Shown one piece after another: positions 13,293-24,700 of a DNA stretch of 64,000 bases (its first letter is position 1; every line of letters begins with the position of its first letter). The notes below the pieces were generated by a model. That model did not search any database. It saw only the letters and a program-made list of their open reading frames with translations, and was not told the DNA's origin. Location of the stretch: positions 22,618,537 to 22,682,536 of the forward strand of contig NC_064767.1 in assembly GCF_011397635.1 (NCBI RefSeq), in the 5' to 3' direction. This DNA is from Epinephelus fuscoguttatus. Its lineage: Eukaryota; Chordata; Actinopteri; Perciformes; Serranidae. Made by a program: the position numbers and the translations under genes.

Positions 13293-13625
13293 AGAGCTGC
13301 AACTAATGACTATTTTCATCATGGATTAATCTGCCAATCATTTCACGATTTGGCGATTAATCGTTTAGTCTGTAAAATGTCAAAAATTGTGAAAATTTCA
13401 CAGAGCCCAAGGTGACATTGCTGCTTTTGTCCAACCAACATTCCAGCACCCAAAGAAATGGCAAAGAAAAACAGCAAATTGTAACTTTTAGGAGGCTGGA
13501 AAGAGCACATTTTTGACATTTTTAATATTAAAAATGACTGAAAAGATTAATCGATTATCAAAATAGTTGGCGATTAATCTCTTTTCAATTGACTAATCGA
13601 TTCATGAACTAATCATTGCAGCTCT
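13293..13625. repeat. hAT-like MITE
   Basis: The segment begins 'agagctgcaactaatga' and ends 'aatcattgcagctct'. The outer 10 bases (AGAGCTGCAA) are perfect terminal inverted repeats, and sub-terminal 'gattaatcg' motifs recur inverted inside ('ttggcgattaatc' on both sides). It is about 333 bp long with no coding potential. A degenerate relative is at 29402-29676. No clear target duplication was seen. Confidence 0.65.
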
Positions 13626-13851
13626 ATATTGTCCATACAGGGGAAGAAGACATTTACATCCAATAACTAGAATCATATTTCAAAACACAAGACAAGCGTG
13701 TCCATTCAAAACATTTTCTATACTCACACAATGCAAAGGAGGGAAATGCATCCAAAACAGACATTATATCAAATAAACCTAACTGTTTATTTTTGCATTA
13801 AAACACACAAAATTCAATGTAACCTCTAACCTGAGTTTTCTAGCTGATTAT

Positions 13852-13855
<4 letters not shown>

Positions 13856-13882
<27 letters not shown>
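13856..13882. repeat. Poly(A) tract, 27 bases
   Basis: An uninterrupted A27 run. It could be the tail of a retro-inserted sequence, but nothing recognisable precedes it. Confidence 0.5.
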
Positions 13883-13998
13883 CTGAAGGAAAAAACAAGA
13901 TAACAGTTTAAACTGATGGCTGAGACTGATGAGGCTGAGGTAAAGCCCTCAGGATACCTTTATCAAGAGGAGAGAGATATGAAACCTTGACTCTCTTC

Positions 13999-14060
13999 GC
14001 CCCGCCCACGCTGAACGCTGATTGGCTGAGCCGTAAGAGTGCAGCCTTCTATTGGATCAT
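13999..14060 (+). promoter_or_regulatory. Probable rassf4 promoter (GC box, two inverted CCAAT)
   Basis: A GC box ('ccccgccc' near 14000) is followed by two inverted CCAAT boxes ('gattggctg' near 14020 and 'tattggatc' near 14050). No TATA box is present, and local CpG density is higher than in the surroundings. It is followed by a candidate first exon with a good splice donor. This is the layout of a TATA-less vertebrate promoter. Assignment to rassf4 is inference from strand and position. Confidence 0.5.
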
Positions 14061-14180
14061 CGTGTTGTCAGTTTTATCTTCCAGCTCTGAATACCGCACG
14101 GCCAGGGAGGCATGAAGACGATAAGCGGGATACATCGCTGGTGGATATACGGAAGAGGACGGAGGACGCAGTCTGCTATG
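14061..14180 (+). other. rassf4: Candidate 5'-UTR exon of rassf4
   Basis: The sequence after the GC/CCAAT cluster ends in 'gctatg|gtgaga', a good splice donor at 14180/14181. It could join the acceptor at 21781-21783 ('ctactacag'), 16 bases before the rassf4 start codon. An ATG at 14112 opens a 30-codon frame that continues across this junction and stops at TGA 21805-21807, overlapping the rassf4 ATG (21800) in another frame. Mammalian RASSF4 also has a non-coding first exon. The exon start is not defined by the sequence. Confidence 0.45.
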
Positions 14181-16337
14181 GTGAGAAACTGATCAAATGT
14201 ACTGCAGGATCATTTCACACTAACAGAGGGAAGGAAGTTTACTGATGTGATCAATCTGTTTAACCCTGAAAACAACATAATGTTCTGAAGGAAGGAAATG
14301 TTTTAAAGTTGGATGCAGGTTACTAACGGTATAAATTCATTTATTGCATTAAGGGAAATTAATGCAGTGACTGGTGTGAAAAACTTAAATTTACGTCTGC
14401 TTTCATCTGACGCTACTACAAAACTACACGCTCGCCTGCTGCAATAGAAACAGATCAATAAATCAATCTTCAGCAAGTGATCTGCCAGTTAATCTCTTTC
14501 TCTCCAGCCAGCGTTGTCCTTAAATATATAAATGTCTGTGTAAAGGTTGTGTATGCGCGTTACTTGGAGGTGCCCTGGACATTCTACGCATGGGAATGGG
14601 AGTCTTCGGGCGCAGCTGCCAGAATAGGTGCGATAATTGGATACGAATCTCGCGATGATCAAACCAATTAGCAGACCTGCAATGAAGGCTCTTTGTCCAC
14701 CGAGGGAGCTTTCACGCAGAGGTGGTGCGTAATTTAGTCACAAAGAAGAAAAGGAAGAGAAGAGAAAGCTTATGTAAATTCACCCAAATCTGAGCATCAC
14801 CCATCAGAGTGACTTCAATTTTCTTCACACAGCTCTAAGCTTTTGGTCCATCTCCTGTGCAGCCATGTGCAGTGGATGAATAATTCATAATAATGGTGAC
14901 AGACTGGAATCTTTAAGGTAATGGAAAATTTATATGGCCATTATTGTGTATAAATATGCATAAGAGATAGACTGACCATCCCATTATGCACCCACTTTGT
15001 CAGCACTTTCCTTGGATGAAAGGTGGACAGAGGTCATGGAAGGGAGGATGGAGGGCTGATAGGTGCTGCTACTGGTTCAGGCATTAACATTTTATTTCCC
15101 ATCCTCACAAAGATTAACAAGTCCATTAGAGTAGCAGCTGTGTGACAGAAATCTCTCTTTTGTTCACAGTGTTCATTGTTTAGCTGAATTTGCACCTCAC
15201 TTCCCAGTCAGGCAGTGCTGTGGTCAGTACTGGGCAGTCTGTTTCCTGGTTTTTGTGGTGGCTGCCGCTGCTCATGCAAGCAATTTTTTTTTCGTCTTCT
15301 TCTATTTTTTTCGCCTAAGAAACTTCTGTTTCAGCTGCAGGATATGCAAAAGAATCACTTCCTGTGTACCAGAGCTTATTCTCTGGAAAGATCTGCTTTT
15401 AAGAATAACAGCTGTTGACGGTTTAATGAACCAGGTTAGATTTATTATTATAACTGGTTGAGTAGTATATCAAAATGGAGTGAATCAAAGTGGAGCTGCA
15501 TTTGTATGAAATAAATCACACACCAGTACTTTAATTCATTAACCTCCCTTCTTTATTATGTGACCAAATGATGCTCTACACTTAAATGGATCATTTTAGA
15601 AAGCACTGAATCCCAACTTATAATTCAGACAGTGGCACTTTTAAATAGACAGTACACTTTACAGATCAGGTTGAAGTTCAGTGTGCCAAATGCTTTAGTC
15701 ACTAGGTGGCAGCATCATAACACCAGCATCGTGATTGTGGCTACAGTGATAGGTATTTTAGATACCGTTCGTGAAAGTGTTTAACTCACCTTGTCAGTCC
15801 TTAGCAAACAGCAAGCTTTCGTCAGAAAAGATAGAAGATAAGATGATCTGCCTTTTTTAATGAGGCATTTCATTTCACTTTCTACCCCTATAATCTGCTG
15901 AATCTTTCAGTATGTTTTGGTAACTGCCAATTTTTCCCACTTCCTTAAGCAGAAAACCAAAAACTCACAGTTGCCAGACCAAATCTCAGACATATAATGT
16001 AGTTGAAAATACTCAAAATCGTGTTACCTTATACATTCAGCTTTTACTGAAATACCACAAACACAATCTATTATTAGTGCAATACCATTACACATGGACA
16101 TGAGAAACAAACACTACCATAAAAACACACTACTATAAAAGTTGATTATCAATCTTTGCAACTACGTATTTTATGATTTGCACTCTCAGTCATGTGGTTA
16201 CATTTAATTACAGGAGGTTGTGTTTCGACTGCTGCAGAAAAGGTGTGAAGTTTGTGTGAAGGTGTTAGGGTTTTTTGTATTTATGTGCATCTTTATTTAT
16301 TAGTCTGGATTACCTGTATCTGAGCTGAGTCTGGCTC

Positions 16338-16371
<34 letters not shown>

Positions 16372-18826
16372 GCAATGTGTTTCTGATCTTGGGCATTGAG
16401 TTTTATATTTTCGTTACCTTTCAGCTTGTGATAAGTCATTGTTATTTCTGATTATATTGCGGTCACACCTCCTTCATTACGAGAGGATGCTTCTGGGAGG
16501 TTCATTCACAGATAGACCCTGTTGTGCAGTTACATATTCTCTTCCCTGACTGGTGTTTGAACCTCACCTGTTTATATTATTTACCATTTCTGCCTTTTGA
16601 TTACGCTGATGATGACTTCTAGTTGAAACATGTTTAGTTTTTTCCACACAGTAAATAAGAATACAGTTTACCTGTGAGTGTTGCTGTTCCATTTGTTCTG
16701 TTAATAAGTTCGGTAAAACTCTTTCTTAGCTGGTAGCTCATGTTAACATTTGGGAAATTTTGTTAATTAATAGTGTCTAATAATTTTTCAAAATTGTAAG
16801 TCTTAAATGAGATTTTAACAGTGATGGATGAAGTATTCAGATTATTATCATCATAATACACTTGTATTGATATGCAACAGAATAGTTACTCTCAGTGTTT
16901 AGTGTAGTCTAGTATTTGTAACTGTTTATGTATTATTATTACTGATGCATTTAGGGCCATTGTGAAGAATTCTCTATCGGCAGAAATTGTGTTTAATATT
17001 AATAACTTTTTTTCTTTTTTTTTGTTTTTTCTATCTCCACTGAGATAGAAAGCCTGTTCGCATGTGGAGTTTTCAAGGATTTAAATGAATGTGTCATGTA
17101 GTGTTTTAGTTTGTTTTGGATCTACACTATAACATTATGCAACGTGACTTCTGACAAAAGACCTTAGTTGATTTGATGTGTTTGGGCAACAATCTAAGGA
17201 GTACAGTAACTGCAATACACTCCTTTGTCACCAGGGGAGACAGTACCAGACTCCCTTCGCAAAATCGCAGAGTTTTGTGAGATGTTGAATTTGGGAAAGC
17301 TTTATAATCACTCTGAAACACTATCTACAACAAATTCTTAAGGATCTGTCCACTCTTGTTAATTTGGCAAATGTAATACACAAAGGTATTTTCTTCTTTT
17401 TGTGAACAAACCCATTTTGGCAGTTTGTCTCTCTGTGTTGTAGTGTGGGTTTGGAAAAAAGTCTTTGACACACCGGCTTGTACGTCCAAGAATAGACAGA
17501 CCTGTCAACCAATAAGACACTAGTATTTCCACATAGTTTCTTGTAAACCCTCTCCGACTGGTCTCGTCTTGCCTCTGTTGCATTTACTGAAGAGAAAAAG
17601 AATACAACACTGCTGTTTTCATTTGTGACGATTAACTGTTCAAAGTGAGAATTAATAAAGAACATGTCAATGTTTTCTCTGGTTGAGAAGAGGAATATTT
17701 GAAATTACTGATATGCTGTTGAGTTTATTATACACAGCACTTGTAATAAGAAGATGGTCTAGATTTGGTGTCTAACATCTCAGTCTGCAAAGTAACTACA
17801 GCTGTCACATAAATGTAGTGGTGCAGATTCTGTATAAATTGAAGTATGAAGGGTAAGCCTACTTATAGTCAGTTGGATATTAAGGGGCTTCTGTTGGTCA
17901 CTTGCCAGTAACAGTTACCACAAAGTTATCTTGACAGCTGTTAACAGATCCTTTCTATTGGTATCCTGTCTCATCCTAACAATAAACAACCTGACTTCAA
18001 AGGAACAGCATGACAACAGGAAAAGTCCCTTAAATTATCCTGCCCGGCCCTGGACAAAGGTTACCTTGTCAGCAGTTTACTTTCACTTTCCATATTACCT
18101 CTTTGTGTTCTCAAGTATGAAGTGATAACAGATCACATATCAGATCTGCAGAATCCCATATCAATTCCAATAGGTGTTTTAGGTGAAAAATAAAACAAGT
18201 TGGTACACGCCTTAGGTATTAACTTTCCATTACCAAGGTTTATGTGGGTGCATGGCAAAAGTAGGCAAAAGTATTACGTGTGTGTGTGGGTGTGTTTTCT
18301 CTTTGAGATCTATTGGGGTCTAATCTGTCACATGATTTACAAGAAATCACAGAGCTGGTGTGAAGCATGTTTACCAGACATCATAAAGCAATCACTCTCA
18401 CCAGTTCACGCCCTGATCACCTGAACATCTTAGTTGTGCAACACTAACAGTGGCCCATAAAGGTTTTAAACAGTTATTTGTAATAGGCACAGTTAAGGTT
18501 TTCTAAAACACCTTACATCAAGTGGTCACCTCTGCCAATTTAACATGTAAAGAGATTTTTATATATTTAAAATACAATACAACCCACAGTTAGGTCTCAT
18601 TATAGCTTTGAGATGTTTGTGCAGATGTTTAAGGGAGATGTGTTTGCTCTCTGCCTTCTGCTGACTCACATCCTGTAGTTTATTAACTAAAGCTGGGACT
18701 GCGGGTTAGGTGACCTCTCATATCCTGTCAAGCAAGTAATCGTCATTCCCATCATTCAGCTCTAAAGATAACAACAGGAGTTTTAACAAGAAATAGCACA
18801 CAAGGCCACACAGTTGATCTGATATA
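14181..18826. other. Probable rassf4 leader intron, left part
   Basis: AT-rich, no recognised exon on either strand. It contains a (TA)14 tract at 16344-16371. Short open frames at 17.1-17.7 kb and 18.2 kb show no family resemblance and no splice context. Confidence 0.4.
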
Positions 18827-18870
18827 TTTATTTATAAAAACAATGCTCACATTGATATAAAAATAAATAA
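18827..18870 (-). promoter_or_regulatory. Chemokine 3' UTR: AU-rich element and poly(A) signal
   Basis: Read on the - strand, 18870-18862 is TTATTTATT, the classic nonamer of cytokine-type AU-rich destabilising elements. It is followed 30 bases on by AATAAA at 18832-18827. The resulting 3' UTR would be about 0.43 kb after the stop codon at 19252. Such elements are known to shorten the half-life of inflammatory mRNAs; function here is inferred from the motif only. Confidence 0.5.
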
Positions 18871-19251
18871 CTGGCTTAGTGTCTTCAGTTAGCTTTTCCA
18901 GCTGCATCCACAGAACTACACATAAACAATATATTGACCATTTAACAGTGTGTAAAAGCTAAAACTGTTAACATTTATGACAAGCCTCCAGGGCTTAGTT
19001 TTCAACGCTACATCAGTCATTTGCACAGAAAAAATAAAGCCCCCTGCTGCAGCCTGCAAAGAGATTTACAGCTCAGACGACAGTTTAGGGGAGCTTGATG
19101 TCTCAGCCGTTTGACGTTCAGGGAATGAAAAGTGGTAGGGTGTTGGTTTTTAATGGCCTCTGGTGGCCTGGGTGTCCACAGTGTGGCAAGAATCAGCATG
19201 AACAGATTTCTCTCCATGCAGTGGCTTTATATCATCTGTCAGACTCGCTGA

Positions 19252-21047
19252 CTACTGGGAGTTAGAGGATGAAGCTCTCCTGTTGTGCCCCTGGCTCCTC
19301 TGTCGAGAGCGCTGGCGCTGACCTCCTCTGCCCCTCCTCCTCCTCCTCTTCAGACACAGCCTCACATCACGACCCAACTTGTTAGTTCTAGAAAACACAA
19401 CAGTACAAACTTTAGCCTGGAGGAAGGGCTGCGTATTGATACTCCTGTGCGTATTAGACTCAAGTCAGATACAATGTAATGTGCATTTGTTGTGGCATGA
19501 ACTGCTTTTATGGAAGAATCCAAACCAACGGCCAGAATACATGTTGGCATTGTGCGTCCCTACAAACCAGGGGTGTGTTACAATTGTGCATTTTGTATGT
19601 GGCGGATATGGTGAAACATTATTTTTCTTTACATTTCAGTTTTCAAGTTGAACGCTGTGGTTAAACTGTGGTTACATTTAAGCACAAACACCACTTGCTT
19701 GGGGTTAGAAAAACATCTTATTTTGTTAAAATACCATATATTGTTGCAACAAGCACGGCTGGAAATATCCTGACACGTCAATAAAAATACACGCTTTGTT
19801 GTTTGTTGGTCTTGAACAGTAGTTTGCTACTGGCTCAACAAGGTCTCACGCCATCCGCCACCCCCTCCTCCCCCCGATGAGAAACTTAAATATATGTAAT
19901 CTGAACTATGTCTATTTATCGGTGTTAATATGATACGCATGAATTGCACAAATGTAACATATCCATAGTTTGCAGGAACACACGATGCCAACATTTTATT
20001 CTGGCAACTGGGCTGAAGAATCCATTATATACACTGAGAAAGGAAAGCATGGAAATATAGCTCTAATACAAAATTAGTCGATTACCACTGTTAGAGGCAC
20101 GAACTGTAACTCTTTTCTGTCTCACAAGAAGCAAAACATGTAGAGGAAAGGTGTAAAAACTGCTCAGCTAGGTGCTTTGTTACTACAAGAACTGGCCTGG
20201 CAACAATAAGATACTGTTGGCAGTGATTTACGGGAAATGTGAAGAAAGGTGGGACTGTTCCATAACCAGTTACGACACACGGCTTAAACATTCTGCAGTC
20301 GTGTAAAAAGATAGAGCATATTGCTGTTGTCGTGTGCAAATTAACCCTAGTAAGTGATTGATTACATGGTACTCTGAGGGTTGCTGAAGCTGTAGTATCC
20401 CTTATAAAACCCTACAGAGGCAGGACACAGTTGCCATGCATGCCCTTAGTGAGTGTGTGTACTGGTTTGCTAAAAGTTTCATAGATCAAGGTTCTCACCT
20501 CTTCCAGCAGCGAACCAGCTGTTTGCCCATGGGTGCCTCTGGATTCAGACACACTTGAGTATTGTCACTTCTTAGTGTCACTCTGAAAAACACACATAAA
20601 CCCACACATTTACTCATCTGGACATGTGTGTGTTAATGAATGTGTGTGTCCACATGATCTGGTTGTTACTCACATTACTACGACTTTGTCGCACTTGGGG
20701 CTCTTTGGGTAGACTTTGAGGTCTTTCAGTTGCCCCCTGACACCTGGTTGCACGTCCTGACACAAACATCTTCCCGGGACAAACGTGCTGTCTGACTCTC
20801 TCACTGCAGAGACACAGTAACAGGATTACAGGTTAATTCAATACGGAGCAACACGAGCAGATATTGAGTTACTGTTCACATGCTCAGACACCTTTGCCCC
20901 AAAAAAACAACAGTCCCTACTTTTACTATATCCCCATTTTATGGAAGAATACAGAGATCATATGCATGGATGATTGTTACCTGTGATCAGTACGCAGCAG
21001 AGGCTCAGGAAGGCGAGCTGACAGGCTGAGTGAAGATAAAGCTTCAT
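19252..21047 (-). CDS. CXC chemokine, CXCL9/10/11-like with basic tail
   Basis: Coding exons on the - strand are 21047-20981, 20803-20674, 20582-20499 and 19387-19252. All are in phase with GT/AG introns, giving 417 nt and 138 residues. This is the four-exon plan of CXC chemokines. It is a secreted chemoattractant expected to act on a G-protein-coupled CXC receptor. Residues 1-22 are a hydrophobic signal peptide. The CXC motif is Cys35-Leu-Cys37, preceded by 'FVPGR' with no ELR, and Cys60 and Cys77 complete the canonical pairs. 'CDKVVVIVTL' and 'CLNPEAP' match the CXCL9/10/11 type. Two extra cysteines (91, 105) and an arginine-rich tail from residue 103, including R5, extend it well past the usual 75-residue mature length. 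The flanking synteny recalls CXCL12, but the sequence does not. It could equally belong to a fish-specific CXCL group, so no symbol is given. Upstream TATA and NF-kB motifs suggest induction. Confidence 0.9.
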
Positions 21048-21098
21048 ACTGGAGACGAGCTGAACGTTGACACTGAGCCCCTGAGCCACATGTTGCCG

Positions 21099-21161
21099 TT
21101 TTATACCCATGCTCCTCCCCCTGCATACTCAGGACTGGGCTTTCCAAACCAGGAAATTCCC
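21099..21161 (-). promoter_or_regulatory. Chemokine core promoter: TATA box and NF-kB site
   Basis: On the - strand TATAAAA lies at 21105-21099, 52 bases before the ATG, which places transcription start near 21070. GGGAATTTCC at 21161-21152 matches the NF-kB consensus GGGRNWYYCC exactly and lies about 47 bases upstream of the TATA box. A κB site next to TATA is typical of inflammatory chemokine promoters. Binding is inferred. Confidence 0.7.
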
Positions 21162-21799
21162 TATGGCTCCCTCTAAAGAGTAAGGACACAGGAATCAGGA
21201 TGCCGAGATCAGGGACAACATTCCTCTGTCCTGTCAGAAAAGACCTGACACCCACAAGGACACCGTGATTAATTGGTGTCCTCCTGTTTTTACTGTGCAT
21301 TCAACATATTAGGCAAAAATGAAACTGGTGTTGCAGACTGGTCATTTTTTTTAAGAAACTGTGTCACAGAGATGACTGATTCATGTTTATTGTCATTATT
21401 ATGATGCTAACTGTTAAGAAGAAGCCTGCCACAGTAGCAGAAATTGTTCTTGAATGAGACAGAAGACACTGTTTTCCAGGCTCCGAGCTTTGCCGCGACA
21501 TGTTACTCTGTTGGCTCTGTGTCAACAAAGAGCATGTGATTTCTCCTAATTTCCTGTCCCTGCTTTTAGGACTGGATTTTAAAGGCTGAATCAAAAAGAA
21601 ATATTTATTGTTTTTGTTTTATTTCTATGTGATTGTCAATCATCTTTTCAGAAGCACATGCTCAAAAATATTCTCTCTCTGGGGATAATTAAGATCATAT
21701 GTACATGCACATCATAATTTACATTATTAGACATGGTAATACACAATGTCATAGACCTAATTCAATCTTTATTTCTACTACAGCTGGGCTCCAGTCAGA

Positions 21800-24700
21800 A
21801 TGGGTGAGCATCAGACCTACGTGAAGCTCAGTGAAGAGAAACTTATCCCAAAGTAAGTCGTTTTAGTTCACTTACTGCACAGTAATTACACAGAGTGAAG
21901 TGAAATCTCAATGGTGATTACATGTATTAAATTCCATCACTGTTTGCATTGTGTGAGAGCTGTGAGTGCTAATCTACCCTTCATGGTGTTGTGTTAATTT
22001 CAGGCCTGACATCTTATCTCTGTTGAGGACCTACAACTGCTACCACGAAGGGAAAAACTTCCAGCTGAGGACTCGCGAGGTAAGAAACGTTCAGCCGCAG
22101 ACAGATCACCTGACAGAAGCCAGTGCTAACAGAAATAAAAAAAAGGTAAACAGGGCGAGTTATTGACAAGTGTCGGGTGGTATGTGTGTGGGCGAGCTTG
22201 ATTGTAGGACATGTTGTAAAATGGGTTGCACACATAGCAAAACTGGAACCAGTTCAACCAGCACTTTGATTTTAAGACAGATAATGAGGACAAAAAACCT
22301 GAGACCAGTTCAGCTTCCAATGTGCCAGCAGCTCAGAGCACAGACCTGGCATTCCTGGGTTTATTGCAACATGAGAAACCACAAAAAAAAATCCCTTTTC
22401 CCTCAAAATGAAAATGGAAGGAGTGTCAGGTTTCAGTCATATACACTAACCACTGAGCAAAGTATTTCCACCGTTAACGTTTTGCTGTTGTGGTGTTTTT
22501 GGTTATTTGTTTGATAGCTATTCTATGGGTTTTATGGTCAGGAGTTCCCCTTTGTGTTAACCAGCAGGTTTTTGAGAGAAAGCCAGTGTGTGTGTGTGTG
22601 TGTGTGTGTGTATGGTGCAGGGCAGGGTGGTCACAATCTGTCCCTCTTTTTTGTCCCACCAGCCAGACTCACTCATTCTGGGAAAATCCCCCCACAGTCG
22701 CAGACACAACATGTGTACATGAAACATACACATGTGTAGTAGAGGGACCAATGATATCACAACATCGACATAATATTAACCAAAAATTAAGATGCAAGAG
22801 CTTGAACCTTTTAAAATGGTTGTATTTACTGAACACTGACATTTGATGAGCAGATATTAAACCAAACTCATTATGGAGAATGACTCAACACATCGCATTA
22901 CATCACCGGAACTTGTAATGGTTCTTCCGAAGCTTTAATGTGGATCTTGCTGAAAATGATGCAGAACAACCATCACTCCACCCAGCCTGGACTTGGCAAG
23001 GTGCTAGAAACATCAATAAGTCTGGACTGGTAGAAAAGATTTTCACACACTTACATCTATGCAGTGTTTCACTTTATTGTTGAGCTTTTGGTCTATCAGA
23101 CCTTTATCAGAGCATACATAAGGTGAAAGTAACCAATCTCAGTGTAATCATTGGCAGCATGCAACACACCTAAGCACAACTAGAAGCTTCACCTCCTTGG
23201 AGAACTTTGCTGAAAATGAAAGTTAAGTAATTCAACCAAAACGTGTTGCTTCTCTAATAGCTAAATAGATACAGTCCAGATTTATAGAATAGCCTAAATA
23301 TATATAACTTTTATTATATGTAAGTGTGATCGCTGTAATGATTCCACATTATTTGTTGCTTTTTGTGTTATCACACAGACTGTGCAAGGCTCCAGTTCGG
23401 TGAGAATGTGGAAAAAAGATAAAGGGGAACAAAGGGTCTCAGCCAAAACAGGACAATGACTCACCTTAAAGTGACAATGACTCATTCATATGTAGCTTAA
23501 CTTTCTATTTGCTTTGTTGGTAATCAAAAACATCATAGCAGCCTTTTAGCCACATTGTTTTGATTATGTTGCCTGAATTTAAAGGTGCTATATGTGACAT
23601 TCAGACCATTAATATAGCAGTAGACAGCTATTTGCTATGTAAAGATAAAGTGGAGTAATGGCGTCCTGAGCAGAGAATGAAGTCACACACTGTGTGTTGT
23701 AATCTGACTGCATATGAGTCCCTCTGAGTGTGTCCCACTGGCGAGCTTATCGCCACTGCTCTTCACAGCACTCATACAGCAGGTTTTGCAAAAGCAAAGC
23801 TCCCATCCTTTGGTCTCTCCTACTACTCGAGATAATATGGCTAGCTCTGTCAGCACTGTTGCCCTTGTTAGCGCTGTTCATGCTGTTAGCACTATTAGTT
23901 GCAAGCTGTGGACTCTGCCATCTCCATTTTGAAAGCCGTGTGTAGAATATACCCGGTCAGACTGAAACATAGATACTCTGAATGTCAAGTAGCTATAGCA
24001 CCTTTAATCAATTACCAGATATTCCTTAAAATATTGTTTTAACTAAAATACTTTTCTTTTTATCAGAGATTAATGGTAAGGTACAACAAGGCAGCTTTGT
24101 TTGTATAGCACATTTCATACACCAGGGCAATTCAAAGTACTTTATAGAGTTATAAAATATAGAACATAATAAAGGATACAGATTTACAATAAAAGAGTAC
24201 AGAGAAAAAAAGAAAAAAAAGATGTAAAACTAATTACTAAATGCTTAACATTTTTTAAAAACTCACCTTTAAAAATAGCAATTTTAGCTTTGACTTAAAA
24301 GTGGTCAGAGTCATTGCTTGTCTAGCATTATCTGGGAGGCTATTCCAGGTTTCTGCTATATGATAACAAAACGCTGCATTATCCTGTTTTGTTCTGACTC
24401 TTGGGACAGTCAACAGGCCGGCCCCAGGGTCCTAGAAGGTTGTCACATGCATTTCAGATATATATTTGGGCGCTGAGCCACAGAGTGATTTATACACAAG
24501 CAGCAAGATTTTTAAATCAATTCTCTTAGTGACATGTAACCAGTGTAAAGACTTAGCTTTTTAGGACTGGAGTAATGTGGTTATATTTCCTAGTCTTTGT
24601 CAGGACCTTAGCAGCAGCATTCTGAATAAGCTGAAGTTTCCCAAAAGCTTGTTTTGAAAGGCCTACAAACAGATGATTGCAGTGATCTAATCTACTGGAA

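Noticed and set aside
19252-21047. Identification as cxcl12
   Set aside because: Position would fit, but the cysteine-flanking motifs and basic tail are of CXCL9/10/11 type and CXCL12 hallmarks are missing.
22170-22846. Extra rassf4 exons or a separate gene just after exon 2
   Set aside because: Frames run through a GT repeat and intron sequence; no similarity to the RASSF4 N-terminus, which continues directly into exon 3 at 34421.
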